Positions 8,498 through 20,167 are shown, numbered from the stretch's first letter. The stretch: DNA of 64,000 nucleotides from Alistipes sp. (GCA_020026435.1 JAHHQK010000003.1:1-64000), one strand, 5' to 3'. The notes: generated from the sequence alone by a model not told the origin. Numbers and translations are program-made.

Positions 8498-9885
8498 ATG
8501 AAACGATTACTTTTGATCCTTTGCCTGCTCGGCTCGACCTTCGCTTCAGCCCAAACGATTCAGACTTCCCCAATGGCCCCAACGGCCGACTGGCGTATCG
8601 GCTCGCTGTTGGGCGGGAACGACTGGTTTGCACTCAACCGCGAGATGCAACGGCTCTCTCCCGAGGAGGTGAATCCCTTGTTGTGGCAGATGGCCGAGGT
8701 GATGCTTGCCCACAATTTCAACCGCCCCGAGAAAGCCTGTGAGTCGATCCGCGTGTTGCTCGAAAAGCATCAGGGGAAACTGGGACCGGAGAATACTGTC
8801 AGTATGAGTGTCCTCTGGTGTATGAATCTGGCCCGCATGAACCGCTATGACGAGGCCGCAAAACTGCTCGGATCGTTGCTGGCGCAGCTCTCCGTTCAAG
8901 GTGCTGCGGAGGAGTCCCTGCTCCTTTGTGTGGTCTGCAAAAGATGTATGCCCTGTTCCACGGCGAAGGAAACATCTGCCGCCCGTTGCATCCCGAGGGT
9001 ACATACCGCCTGCCCTTTATGTCGGACAGTCCGATTTCGGCATCCAACGGACGGAAATACCGAGCCATCATGCTCGACGGCCGGATCAACGGCTCGGAGA
9101 GCCCGCTGCTTTTCGATACGGGAGCGGGTATGAATGTCATCAGCCCCGACAAGGCCCGTGAATACGGACTGCGTTTTACGGATGTGTCGCTCGGAGCGGA
9201 GGGTGTCGGTCAGCAGAACTGTACGATTGCGATTGCCGACACCCTGCGGATCGGGGATATGCTTTGGCAGAATGTCCCCTTCGGCGTGCTCGACATCCGA
9301 ACGGGGCGTGCCGAGGCCGATGAACAGCTTCGGGATCTGAGTCCCGTGGTGGGCCTTCCCATCATGATGACCATGCGTGAGATCCGGTTCAACTTCCTCA
9401 AAAGCGAATTGGAGATCCCGGCACGCCCGACTTCCAACCCCTTGCCGTCGAGCAATCTGATCCTGGACAATTCGGCCCTCCGTCTCGAATCCTTCATCGG
9501 GGGATATGGTCCGGTCTGCCTGCATTTCGATACGGGAGCCACCTTCTCGGCTCTTTTCCAACCATGGTTCGCCCGGCATCGTTCCGATGTCGAACGTCTC
9601 GGACAACCCGACTCGCTGCGCGTAGCGGGTGTCGGCGGTACGAGTTGCCTGCAGACCTACCGCATGCCCTGTCTCCGATTCAGCCTGGGGAGTGGCGAGG
9701 CCTCGATCGACTCCAGGCAGGTGAGTACGGGAATGGCTCTCCATACAGGTAATCCCCTGGAGCGTAAGTTTGTCGAATCCGAGGGAATTGACGGCATTGC
9801 AGGCCTGGATTTCCTGGAGCATTTCTCCCGCGTGATCCTCAATCTGGAGCAGATGTATATCGAGGGTATCGACCCGCGCCCCTAA
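8498..9885 (+). pseudogene. Secreted double-retropepsin protein, frameshifted
   Basis: Two adjacent open frames together make one recognisable protein of about 460 residues. The first (from 8498) gives a signal peptide, MKRLLLILCLLGSTFASAQ, and about 120 residues of helical, TPR-like sequence. It then loses sense near 8925. The second frame (from about 8926 to 9885) continues with two retropepsin-like aspartyl protease domains, marked by LLFDTGAG and about 140 residues later LHFDTGAT. The frame moves from 2 to 1, as expected for loss of one base between roughly 8916 and 8930. No slippery heptamer is visible there. Either the gene is broken in this strain or the base is a sequencing error. If intact, the product would be a periplasmic or exported protease with an internal pseudo-dimer. 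Confidence 0.8.
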
Positions 9886-10210
9886 CTTTACGGCTTTACT
9901 GAGGCCGTAAAGCAGAGCCGCCTCCAGACTCTGCCAGGGGTGGGGTAGAAGACTTCCCCGCTCTCTGCCCGGTCCGGTTCCCTTGTCCGTAGTCCGGATT
10001 CCCTGTTGCGCTTCAGCTGAAGAGTGGGTGAAACCGTTAGCTTTCCCCTCATTTCCCCACCCGTGCAACAGAAAAATGAAAGAGTGTCATAATGACAAAA
10101 TATATAAAGAATCCCCCGGTCACAGTTGTCTGTGATCGGGGGGATTTTCTTAAAAAAGAGGATTTTGCCACATCCTCATATCCTTGTTCCGAGCAAGGGT
10201 AGTGGAGGAA
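9886..10210. other. Intergenic region with hairpins, no gene
   Basis: No supportable gene. A 9-bp inverted repeat (CTTTACGGC...GCCGTAAAG) follows the retropepsin stop directly but has no T-run. From 10080 the spacer holds copy A of a structured repeat, listed separately, which contains a strong terminator-like hairpin. Confidence 0.6.
10080..10178. repeat. Structured intergenic repeat, copy A
   Basis: Shares its flanks and layout with 22341-22447. An AAAGAG...TGTC segment is followed by ATATAA, a C-rich inner hairpin (10110-10145), TTCTT...AAAAGAGG and TTTT...CACA-CCTC. The inner stem sequence differs between copies but pairs in both. Here the outer stem is weak. The inner hairpin plus TTTTCTT can act as a terminator for either neighbour. 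Confidence 0.6.
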
Positions 10211-10843
10211 TTATTTCTCCTCCTTGTCGTTTTTGATAAACGAGCGGATGTTCTCGATCAGCATCCTCACGGCTACCGAGTTGAAACCTCCCTCGGGGAT
10301 GATTACGTCGGCGTATTTCTTCGACGGCTCGACAAATTCCTCGTGCATGGGCTTCACGGTAGTGGTGTACTGCTCGATGACCGACTGCATGGTGCGGCCA
10401 CGATCGCAGACATCGCGCAGGATGCGGCGGGCCAGACGGATGTCGGCATCCGTATCGACGAATACCTTGATGTCCATCATGTCGCGCAGCTCCTTGTTTT
10501 CGAAGATCAGGATTCCGTCGACGATGATCACCTTCGAGGGCTTCACGCTGACGGTCTCCTTCGTACGGTTATGCTCCACAAACGAGTAGACTGGATGTTG
10601 TATGGGTACATTCTCCTTGAGGGCCTTGATGTGGTCGACCAGCATCTGAGTGTCGAATGCCTGGGGATGGTCGTAGTTGAGTTTCGTGCGCTCCTCGTAG
10701 CTTAATTCGGGGTGAGCCCTGTAGTAATAGTCGTGGCAGAGTGTCACGACGTCCTCGCCCTTGAAAGCCTCTTGCAGACGCTTCACGAGGGTCGATTTTC
10801 CCGAGCCGGTTCCTCCGGCAACTCCGATTACGGTAACTTTCAT
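10211..10843 (-). CDS. udk: Uridine kinase
   Basis: Udk phosphorylates uridine and cytidine to their monophosphates in pyrimidine salvage. The 210 residues match the usual size. The P-loop is GVAGGTGSGKST at residues 7-18, HDYYY near residue 38 contributes to nucleoside binding, VDGILIFE follows near 108, and RRILRD near 139 supplies lid-type arginines. It lies 90 bases downstream of gyrB on the same strand. The gap holds a 9-bp hairpin (TAAGAGGTT/AACCTCTTA) but no clear promoter, so co-transcription with gyrB is possible. Confidence 0.95.
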   Translation of the reverse strand: MKVTVIGVAGGTGSGKSTLVKRLQEAFKGEDVVTLCHDYYYRAHPELSYEERTKLNYDHPQAFDTQMLVDHIKALKENVPIQHPVYSFVEHNRTKETVSVKPSKVIIVDGILIFENKELRDMMDIKVFVDTDADIRLARRILRDVCDRGRTMQSVIEQYTTTVKPMHEEFVEPSKKYADVIIPEGGFNSVAVRMLIENIRSFIKNDKEEK

Positions 10844-10933
10844 TGCTATCTTGAGTTTATTGTCGTTTGTAGATCTCGGCTTTTACCATAAGAGGTTCAT
10901 CCCCACAAGGACAAACCTCTTAATGATCATTTC

Positions 10934-12898
<1,965 letters not shown>

Positions 12899-12911
12899 TT
12901 AAAATATCGTA

Positions 12912-12942
12912 CAAATATACGGATTTTTTCCGGGATACACAA
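12912..12942 (-). promoter_or_regulatory. gyrB promoter
   Basis: Minus strand TTG (12942-12940), 20 bases, TATATTTG (12919-12912). The predicted start is near 12906. Confidence 0.75.
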
Positions 12943-13000
12943 TATCCCGAATGGTTTTACACTTGATTTTTACACCTTTTGCGGGGCTTTTGTCGGGGCG

Positions 13001-13738
13001 TCAGGCCAATTCGGCCTTGAGGTCCACGTCGCGGATCTTGCCGTGGGCGAAGAGTATGGCCCGGGCGGGGTAGTTTTCGATCAGGGCGGTGTTGTGGGTC
13101 GACATCACCACGGCGCAACCCCGGCCCGAAATCTGGCGGAAGAGCTTCATGATTCCGTCGGCTGTCACCGGATCGAGGTTTCCCGTCGGCTCGTCGGCCA
13201 GCAGCACCTCGGGGTCGTTGAGCAGGGCGCGGGCGATGACCAGTCGCTGCTGCTCTCCGCCCGAAAGTTCGAAGGGCATCTTGTAGCTCTTGTGGCTCAG
13301 ACCGACGACCTCCAGCACATGGTCGATCCGCTCGCGGATCTCCGATTCGCGCTTCCAGCCCGTGGCCTTCAGCACATAGTAGAGGTTCATGAAGACGTTG
13401 CGGTCGGTGAGCAGCTGGTAGTCCTGGAACACGATGCCGATGCGTCGGCGCAGGTAGGGGATGTCGCGTCGGCGCAGCCGTCTGAGGTCGAATCCCGCGA
13501 TGTAGCCTTCTCCGGCGATGAGTTGCTCTTCGGCATAGAGGGTCTTCAGGAGCGAACTTTTGCCCGTCCCCACGCGGCCGATCAGGTAGACGAATTCGCC
13601 GGGTTCGACTCCTAAGTTGATGTCCGACAGCACCAATTCACCGTGCTGTAACAGATGCTTGGCCGAACGACTGCCAAAGGGGTCGTCGGCGTGATAGATC
13701 GACACGTTTTTGAGTCTTACGACATATTTTCGTTCCAT
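13001..13738 (-). CDS. ftsE: FtsE-type ABC transporter ATP-binding protein
   Basis: ATPase of the FtsEX complex, which couples divisome function to septal peptidoglycan hydrolysis. Motifs in order are Walker [11 protein letters not shown]-loop VFQDY, signature LSGGEQQR, Walker [13 protein letters not shown] and switch STHN. The start at 13738 is preferred over the ATG at 13756: that upstream stretch carries an AAGGAG ribosome-binding site 7 bases before 13738, and a TACCTTTG box at 13772-13765 would start transcription almost on the upper ATG. No ftsX is adjacent, which is common in this phylum. A related lipoprotein-export or macrolide-type ABC ATPase is the alternative. Confidence 0.85.
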   Translation of the reverse strand: MERKYVVRLKNVSIYHADDPFGSRSAKHLLQHGELVLSDINLGVEPGEFVYLIGRVGTGKSSLLKTLYAEEQLIAGEGYIAGFDLRRLRRRDIPYLRRRIGIVFQDYQLLTDRNVFMNLYYVLKATGWKRESEIRERIDHVLEVVGLSHKSYKMPFELSGGEQQRLVIARALLNDPEVLLADEPTGNLDPVTADGIMKLFRQISGRGCAVVMSTHNTALIENYPARAILFAHGKIRDVDLKAELA

Positions 13739-13877
13739 GATTTCAGCTCCTTGCATTAAACGATCAAAGGTAGTGAAAAATATCGGGATTCAGAAATCGA
13801 GGGGCTGCATCCGACGATTTTTTTCGATTTTTCCTTGCGGGGATGCCTTCCGCGGGAAAAAATCGGGGAAAGGGGGC

Positions 13878-13905
13878 TTGAATTCCGGAAAAATTATTAT
13901 CTTTG
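13878..13905 (+). promoter_or_regulatory. tmRNA promoter
   Basis: TTG (13878-13880), 17 bases, TATCTTTG (13898-13905). The -7 box is perfect and the spacing slightly short. Transcription would begin about 30 bases before the mature 5' end. Confidence 0.6.
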
Positions 13906-13942
13906 CGGTGTACAACCGACTGTATCGAGTGTTGTAAAATCC

Positions 13943-14345
<403 letters not shown>

Positions 14346-14346
14346 G

Positions 14347-14384
14347 AAGACGTTGCGAACAACAATTCGCAACGTCTTTTTTTT
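14347..14384 (+). terminator. tmRNA terminator
   Basis: A perfect 13-bp stem (AAGACGTTGCGAA with TTCGCAACGTCTT) and a 6-base loop are followed by eight T, starting 3 bases after the tmRNA CCA. Confidence 0.95.
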
Positions 14385-15288
14385 GTGTAAGCCCTGTCGG
14401 TAATCACCTCTGATGTTGAAGATTTCAAGCAGACGGAATCGCTCTGGCTTTATCTGCTTCCCCGCTCCGTTTTGTTGTGTTCTGTAAATCGCAAGGCAGC
14501 CTTGTGTTGTGGCTTTTCTGTGTGAATAATTTTGCTGGCATTTAGCTGTTTGCATGGGCCTTGCCGGCACTTTGGGGCTAATATGTTTTTCTTGAGAAAG
14601 CGGATGCGGAAATTCTCGGACGGATGATGTGATAACGGCCTTGCGGAAACAGCAGTTGTCGCAACGGGAAGGTTTGGAAAATGTCTCGTCATACCTCATA
14701 TTCGCAATTCCGTCCTTCTTCATTTGGAGGAGAGGCGTGTCTGCGAATAAATTAAAGGGAGGACGAATTACCTGCCTGCTCTTTTTGTACAGCTGCTTGG
14801 GGTGGCTGGATCCCGAAAACTGCAATCCCGCCCCTTTCTTTTTGTTGCCGTAAGCAGTTGGCCTTTGGGCTTTTTCTGCGTGGCGGAAGAAGGGCCTGCC
14901 TTTCGGAAATGACGGACGTCCCGGCTACTTGGCTGATCTTCATGGGGTTTGTATTTCTTGATGCTGAAGTTGTCCCTTTTGCAGCATCCTGTGTCGGATC
15001 GGACGCGGTGTTAGGCCGGATGAACCGCCCCGGTGGGGGATATCCCCGATTCTGAAAAACGGAAAATCCGACCGAAGCCCCTCTCTTTTGAAGTTCCGGT
15101 CGGATTTTGTTCCGAAAAAATTCGTATTCTTTCATTGCCCGCCTGCATTTCTGCCTCTCGAGCAACAGCCCTGTTCCGAAGCGAATTTCGGTGCAGACGC
15201 GACCCCGCTTTGCGGACGGGAGGCCTCGCGTGGAGCGAGACTGCCCTGCGGATGCGCCTCCAGCCTCGGAATGGTCTGCTCCGGGGGC
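14385..15288. other. 900-base stretch without a recognisable gene
   Basis: Several short open frames exist on both strands, but none shows a conserved motif, sensible start context or plausible composition. The largest minus-strand frame (14268-14825) is the antisense of the tmRNA 3' end. The only structure I see is the 12-bp hairpin at 15063-15108. The position directly behind ssrA is a frequent integration site for islands, so this could be a degraded insertion; no attachment-site repeat was found by eye. Confidence 0.5.
15063..15108 (-). terminator. Candidate sulfatase terminator
   Basis: AAAATCCGACCG (15063-15074) pairs with CGGTCGGATTTT (15097-15108). On the minus strand the stem ends in TTTT. 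It lies 180 bases after the sulfatase stop and is the first hairpin in that direction. Confidence 0.5.
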
Positions 15289-16800
15289 CTATAATACCCT
15301 GGGGCGGATCTCCCTGCCGTCCTTGTCGACGGGGTAGAGGGCCTGCTCGCTATCCAGACGGAGGATCATCTCGCGGATCATTTCCTGTCGCTTTTCGGGA
15401 TGCTGCGCCGAAAGGTCGTGCCGCTCCTCGGGATCATCCGTGAGGTTGTAGAGCAGAGCCGACGGATGGGCTGCATCCTCGGGATTGTAGTAGTAGATCA
15501 CCTTCCAGTCGCCCGAACGGTAGGCGGTGAAGTAGCTGCCGTTGTGTTCGTGGGGAAAGTGCATGAGGAACGATTCGGGGTGACGTCTGTCGTTGTGTCC
15601 CGCCAGCAGACGGCTCAGATCGTGGCCGTCGACCGTGTATCCTTCGGGAGCGTGACACCCCGCCAGCTTCAAGACCGTGGGGTAGATATCCATGATCGTG
15701 CCGATGCGGGTCTGCATGACGCCCTGGGGGATCGGCATTCGTTTCTGGAACTTGTTCCCGGGCTGGGGCTTGGCCCACGCGGCGATGAACGGAACGCGCA
15801 TGCCGCCCTCGAACTCCGTGCCTTTCTTGCCGCGCAGGGGAGCCGATGATCCGTAACCGCGTATGTCGCCTATGGGGGCATCGCCGCCGTTGTCACCCAG
15901 GAAGATGATCAGCGTGTTCTCGGCCACACCCAGACGCTCCAGCTCGTCTATCAGCTCGCCCAACGATTTGTCCATGTCCTCGATCAGGGTGGCGAAGGCC
16001 GCGGCCTGCTCGCTCCTTGAGGGGGCGTTGTAGTGGTCGATGAACCGCTTGTCGGCCTGGAAGGGTCTATGCACGGCGTAGTGGGCCATGTTCAGATAGA
16101 AGGGGCGACCCTCCTTGACGGCCCGGGAGATTTCGCGCCTGGCCTCGACGGTGAGGGCATCTGTCAGGAAGGTGTCCGTGCCGTGGTAACGCTTCAGATC
16201 GGGCACGGCGCGTTTCTTGTTGCCCTTGATGTGTCCGTAGCCCCATTCGCCGTAGTAGCTTCCCGGTTGGCCGATGGACGATCCGCCGATGTTGACGTCG
16301 AATCCCAGTCGGCGGGGATCCTCGCCCTCGCTGCCGAGGCGTCCGAAGTGGGCCTTGCCGACGTGGATGGTCTTGTAGCCGGCCGCCTGCAACATCTTGG
16401 GCATCGTGGGGGTGTCCTCGCTTATGCCGTCCCAGTTCCAGTCGTAGGGGCCGTAGGAGGTTCGGTTGTTGCGCTCGGACTCGATCCAGTTGGTGGTGCG
16501 GTGGCGCGTGGCGTTCTGACCCGTCATGAGCGATGCCCGCGAGGGCGAGCTGACGCTTTGGGCGTAGAAATTCGAGAAACAGATGCCTCGGTCGGCCAGA
16601 CGTTGCATATTGGGTGTGCGGTACCAGTGGTTGAGCGGATGGCGTACGGGCTGGCCGTCGGCATTGCAGAGAAAGGGCACCGATGTATCCATCAGTCCCA
16701 TGTCATCGACCAGAAAGAGGACGATGTTGGGTGATTTTTCCGAAGATGCGGCAGCGGCGGTTGTCGCGGCGGTCGCCAAGAGGAGGTTTCCTAAGATCAT
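15289..16800 (-). CDS. Secreted sulfatase, Ser-type (S1 family)
   Basis: Hydrolyses sulfate esters, probably from glycans in the periplasm. The reading frame is open to 17016, but the upstream part is the antisense of tRNA-Pro. The ATG at 16800 gives a signal peptide (MILGNLLLATAATTAAAAS) directly before PNIVLFLVDDMG, the first metal-binding block. The active-site signature is SSPSRASLMTG near residue 95, with Ser at the formylglycine position, so an anaerobic radical-SAM maturase (anSME) is needed; none is in this window. A second metal block is FLGDNGGDAP. It is a lone gene downstream of tRNA-Pro, with only a weak TACCTTTA box near 16920. Confidence 0.9.
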   Translation of the reverse strand: MILGNLLLATAATTAAAASSEKSPNIVLFLVDDMGLMDTSVPFLCNADGQPVRHPLNHWYRTPNMQRLADRGICFSNFYAQSVSSPSRASLMTGQNATRHRTTNWIESERNNRTSYGPYDWNWDGISEDTPTMPKMLQAAGYKTIHVGKAHFGRLGSEGEDPRRLGFDVNIGGSSIGQPGSYYGEWGYGHIKGNKKRAVPDLKRYHGTDTFLTDALTVEARREISRAVKEGRPFYLNMAHYAVHRPFQADKRFIDHYNAPSRSEQAAAFATLIEDMDKSLGELIDELERLGVAENTLIIFLGDNGGDAPIGDIRGYGSSAPLRGKKGTEFEGGMRVPFIAAWAKPQPGNKFQKRMPIPQGVMQTRIGTIMDIYPTVLKLAGCHAPEGYTVDGHDLSRLLAGHNDRRHPESFLMHFPHEHNGSYFTAYRSGDWKVIYYYNPEDAAHPSALLYNLTDDPEERHDLSAQHPEKRQEMIREMILRLDSEQALYPVDKDGREIRPRVL

Positions 16801-16942
16801 AATGGTGTGTAAAGGTAATTCGGGGCGTGGCCGCGGATGTTCCGTCTCCCGCCTTTCCAGGGCGGAGGAGGAGCGGAGGCCGTGGCGAGGGGTACGCCCG
16901 TTGAGTGTTTTGTAAAGGTAGGAATATTTGGGCGGAAAATAA

Positions 16943-16979
16943 AAAAAAGCAGAGAAGTTTTTACAAACTTTTCTGCTTT
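16943..16979 (-). terminator. tRNA-Pro terminator
   Basis: The inverted repeat AAGCAGAGAAGTTT...AAACTTTTCTGCTT on the minus strand is followed by a run of eight T. It begins 3 bases beyond the tRNA-Pro 3' end and separates it from the sulfatase. Confidence 0.85.
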
Positions 16980-16982
16980 CTG

Positions 16983-17057
16983 TCGGGGAGACTGGATTCG
17001 AACCAGCGACCTCCAACTCCCGAAGCTGGCGCGCTAACCGGACTGCGCTACACCCCG
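16983..17057 (-). tRNA. tRNA-Pro(CGG)
   Basis: The minus strand reads CGGGGTGTAGCGCAGTCCGG. The anticodon arm is CCAGC-TTCGGGA-GTTGG with anticodon CGG, and the T arm is CTGGTTCGAATCCAG. The acceptor pairs CGGGGTG with CTCCCCG apart from one U-U. Full CCA is not encoded (A then CA). Confidence 0.92.
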
Positions 17058-17087
17058 AACTGAGTACCCTTTCTTTTTAAGAGCACA

Positions 17088-17118
17088 CAAAGATAAGTCT
17101 AAATTCAGAAACTGCAAA
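17088..17118 (-). promoter_or_regulatory. tRNA-Pro promoter
   Basis: Minus strand TTTG (17118-17115), 19 bases, TATCTTTG (17095-17088): a full consensus match 31 bases before the tRNA. Confidence 0.8.
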
Positions 17119-17335
17119 ATAATTTTAAGAAAAAATGAAATAATTTTATTTTGCCCTGTCCCCAGATCCGCCCTTTCGGAGTATTAACCCCTGTTCGATG
17201 AGCCGATAACGCGTGCCGAGTGTCGGATGCCGCTTTTTCGGGAATTTTTTTGCGTTTCCTGCGTCCGTCCTCCCCGTTTTCGGAATTGCCGCATGGGCTC
17301 TGTCCGAAAACTTTTCCCGATATGTGGGGCTTTTA

Positions 17336-17367
17336 TTCGGAAATCCCGGAAAAAAATCCTATCTTTG
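17336..17367 (+). promoter_or_regulatory. galM-galK promoter
   Basis: TTCG (17336-17339), 20 bases, TATCTTTG (17360-17367); the -33 box has one change from TTTG. The predicted start is near 17373, 27 bases before the galM ATG. The rest of the 340-base spacer 17058-17399 holds the tRNA-Pro promoter and no gene. Confidence 0.65.
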
Positions 17368-17399
17368 TTCAGATAAGCCAATCGAAAAATACCGAAATT

Positions 17400-18476
17400 A
17401 TGAATCTGACAAAAAACCTTTCGGGTCTGTTGCCCTCCGATTTCCGCCGGGAGATCGACGGCCGTCAAACCGACCTCTATATATTAAGGAACAGCCGCGG
17501 CATTGAAGTCTCCATAACGTCCTATGGCGCGAAGATCGTCTCGATCATGGTCCCCGACCGTGACCGACACCCTGTCGATGTAGTGCTGGGCCACCCCTCG
17601 ATCGGGGAATACCTTTCTTCCGAAGAGCCTTACTTCGGCGCCGTCTGTGGACGCTATGCCAACCGCATTGCCCGCGGCCGCTTCGAGTTGGAGGGCGAGG
17701 TCTACGACCGTCTGCCGATCAACAACGGCCCCAACAGCCTCCACGGAGGATTGAAGGGCTTCAATGCAGTGGTGTGGGCCGTGGAGCAGACCGACGATCG
17801 GACCCTTTGTCTGAGCTATACCTCGGCCGACGGAGAGGAAGGCTACCCCGGAGAACTGCAAACCCGGGTGACCTATACCCTCGATGAGGACAACGCCCTG
17901 AGGATCGACTATCGCGCCACCACATCGCGCCCCACGGTTCTCAATCTGACGAACCACTCCTATTTCAACCTCTCGGGCGAGGGCGATCCCTCGATCCTCG
18001 ACCATCGTCTGTGGATCGATGCCGACAGCTACCTCCCGACCGACTCCACGGCCATTCCCTACGGCCCGTCGGAGGCCGTTGCAGGTACTCCGATGGATTT
18101 TAGCGAGGAGCATATGGTGGGGGAGCGTATCGGCGAGGACTTCGAGCAGCTGCACTTCGGCCGCGGTTACGACCACACCTATATATTAAACAAACCCCTC
18201 GGACAGATGGCTCTTGCGGCCCGTGTGTGGTCGCCGAAGACGGGCATCGTGCTGGAGGTCGAGACCGATCAGCCCGGAGTGCAGCTCTATACGGGCAACT
18301 GGATGACGGGTAATTTCACGGCTAAACACGGCCACCGCTACCCGATGCGTGCGGCTCTGTGCCTCGAAACGCAACACTTCCCCGACAGCCCCAACCATCC
18401 CGACTATCCCTCGACCGAGCTGCGCCCTGGCGAGGAGTTCCATTCCCGGACCGTCTTCCGCTTCGGGGTGAAATAA
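17400..18476 (+). CDS. galM: Aldose 1-epimerase (galactose mutarotase)
   Basis: GalM interconverts alpha and beta galactose, feeding alpha-galactose to GalK. The ATG at 17400 is chosen because upstream in-frame codons lie across the promoter. The 358 residues show the galactose mutarotase fold: substrate Arg in GRYANRIARG, NNGPNSLHGG, catalytic His in NLTNHSYFNL near residue 167, and catalytic Glu in CLETQHFPD near residue 325. No signal peptide, so cytoplasmic. galK follows 31 bases later, then a macrodomain-like gene, forming a three-gene operon. Confidence 0.95.
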   Translation: MNLTKNLSGLLPSDFRREIDGRQTDLYILRNSRGIEVSITSYGAKIVSIMVPDRDRHPVDVVLGHPSIGEYLSSEEPYFGAVCGRYANRIARGRFELEGEVYDRLPINNGPNSLHGGLKGFNAVVWAVEQTDDRTLCLSYTSADGEEGYPGELQTRVTYTLDEDNALRIDYRATTSRPTVLNLTNHSYFNLSGEGDPSILDHRLWIDADSYLPTDSTAIPYGPSEAVAGTPMDFSEEHMVGERIGEDFEQLHFGRGYDHTYILNKPLGQMALAARVWSPKTGIVLEVETDQPGVQLYTGNWMTGNFTAKHGHRYPMRAALCLETQHFPDSPNHPDYPSTELRPGEEFHSRTVFRFGVK

Positions 18477-18507
18477 CACGAATGTCAAACCTGAAAACCT
18501 ATAATCC

Positions 18508-19638
18508 ATGCAACAGAAAATCAGTCGTAAATTTGAAGAATTATATCATACCCATGGCACGTTCTACACATCGCCCGGACGTATCAACCTTATCGGCGAG
18601 CATACTGACTATAACGGCGGCTTTGTCTTTCCCGGAGCGGTCGACAAGGGCATCGTGGCCGAGATCCGTCCCAACGGCACGGATCGTGTGCGGGCCTGTG
18701 CCCTCGACCTGGACTCCGCATCGGAGTTCGGACTGGAGGAGCAGGATCTGCCGGCTGAGAGCTGGGCACGCTATATCTTCGGCGTGTGCCGCGAGATCAT
18801 CAAGCGCGGCGGCCGGATCGGCGGCTTCGATACGGTCTTTGCGGGCAATGTCCCCCTGGGTGCGGGCATGTCGTCGTCGGCAGCCCTGGAGAGCACCTTC
18901 GCTTATGCGTTGAACGATCTGAATGGCCTCAATATCGACCCATTCGAGCTGGCACGGATCGGCCAGGCCACCGAGCATAACTACTGCGGTGTGAATTGCG
19001 GTATCATGGATCAGTTCGCGTCGGTATTCGGCAAGGCGGGCCACCTCATGCGCCTGGATTGCCGCTCGATGGAGTTCCGCTACTTTCCGTTCACCCCCAC
19101 GGGCTATAAACTGGTCCTGCTGGATTCGCGGGTGAAGCACGAGCTGGTCGGTTCGCCCTATAACGATCGCCGCAAGTCGTGCGAACGTGTGGCCGGAGTG
19201 CTGGGCCGCGAATTCTTGAGGGGCGCCACGATGGAGGAGCTGGATGCGGTGAAGGATCGCATCTCGGAGGAGGACTACCGCCGTGCGCGTTATGTCATCG
19301 GTGAGGAAAGACGTGTGCTGGAAGTGTGCGATGCTCTGGAGAGAGGCGACTATGAGACCGTCGGCCGCTGTATGTATGAAACGCACTGGGGTATGTCGAA
19401 GGACTATGAGGTGTCGTGCGAGGAGCTGGACTTCCTGGCCGAGCAGGCCCGGGAGTGCGGTGTGACGGGCGCACGCATCATGGGGGGCGGCTTTGGCGGC
19501 TGTACGATCAACCTGGTCCGTGAGGATCTGTGCGACGAATTTGTGGAGAAGGCTTCTCGTGCCTTCGAGGCCCGCTACGGCCACGCCCCGAAACGCTACG
19601 AGGTGGTCATCAGCGACGGCGCACGCAAACTCTGTTAG
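18508..19638 (+). CDS. galK: Galactokinase
   Basis: Phosphorylates alpha-D-galactose at C1 with ATP, the first committed Leloir step. The 376 residues carry the galactokinase signature GRINLIGEHTDYNGG near residue 25, the GHMP ATP-binding motif PLGAGMSSSAALE near residue 113, the catalytic region CGIMDQFAS near 165, and the C-terminal GHMP motif GGGFGGC near 330. galT and galE are not in the window. The macrodomain-like gene begins 3 bases after its stop. Confidence 0.96.
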   Translation: MQQKISRKFEELYHTHGTFYTSPGRINLIGEHTDYNGGFVFPGAVDKGIVAEIRPNGTDRVRACALDLDSASEFGLEEQDLPAESWARYIFGVCREIIKRGGRIGGFDTVFAGNVPLGAGMSSSAALESTFAYALNDLNGLNIDPFELARIGQATEHNYCGVNCGIMDQFASVFGKAGHLMRLDCRSMEFRYFPFTPTGYKLVLLDSRVKHELVGSPYNDRRKSCERVAGVLGREFLRGATMEELDAVKDRISEEDYRRARYVIGEERRVLEVCDALERGDYETVGRCMYETHWGMSKDYEVSCEELDFLAEQARECGVTGARIMGGGFGGCTINLVREDLCDEFVEKASRAFEARYGHAPKRYEVVISDGARKLC

Positions 19639-19641
19639 ACG

Positions 19642-20079
19642 ATGTACTCCTACTCTCATCCCGATCTGAGGATCATCCCCGAGACCCACGGACGCCTGAC
19701 GCCCGAGCGGATCGAGATGCTGCGTCCCGGCGAAGTCTTTGTCTTCGGGAGCAACCTCTCGGGGTTTCATGGCGGCGGGGCGGCTCGCTTTGCGCTGGAA
19801 CGCTTCGGGGCCGTGTGGGGCGTGGGCGAAGGGTTACAGGGACGCAGCTACGCCATCCCCACGATGCAGGGTGGAGTGGAGACCATCCGTCTCTATGTCG
19901 ACCGCTTTGTGGGCTTTGCCCGCGAGCATCCACACCTGCGCTTCCTGGTGACCGAAATCGGATGCGGCATCGCGGGGTTCTCGCCGCGGGAGATCGCACC
20001 TCTGTTCCGCGAGGCCTGCACTGAGGGGAATATCAGCCTCCCGCGATCATTTTGGGAGGTGCTGGCTGCCGGACGATAG
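19642..20079 (+). CDS. A1S_2505-like macrodomain protein
   Basis: A small 145-residue soluble protein. The stretch EVFVFGSNLSGFHGGGAA near residue 31, then GVGEGLQGRSYAIPT near residue 53 and FLVTEIGCGIAGF near residue 97, resemble the A1S_2505/phage macrodomain-like group, whose fold binds ADP-ribose-type ligands. Which ligand this one binds is not shown. It sits 3 bases after galK, so it is certainly on the same transcript, an odd partner for sugar catabolism. No membrane segment or signal. Confidence 0.65.
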   Translation: MYSYSHPDLRIIPETHGRLTPERIEMLRPGEVFVFGSNLSGFHGGGAARFALERFGAVWGVGEGLQGRSYAIPTMQGGVETIRLYVDRFVGFAREHPHLRFLVTEIGCGIAGFSPREIAPLFREACTEGNISLPRSFWEVLAAGR

Positions 20080-20167
20080 CGGGGGATCCTTTCTGTTTTG
20101 TCATTGAGACCCCTGTTAGCTATTGCCCAGTTATCAAATATTTAACCCACTTTCGTAATTATATTTG

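Noticed and set aside
8902..8940. Programmed ribosomal frameshift in the retropepsin gene
   Set aside because: No X-XXY-YYZ slippery heptamer or downstream pseudoknot was seen; a one-base loss explains it better.
14752..15165. Minus-strand frame of 137 codons in the ssrA-sulfatase spacer
   Set aside because: No domain, signal peptide, promoter or start context; composition looks random.
16801..17016. N-terminal extension of the sulfatase
   Set aside because: These 72 codons are the antisense of tRNA-Pro and its terminator; the signal peptide starts at 16800.
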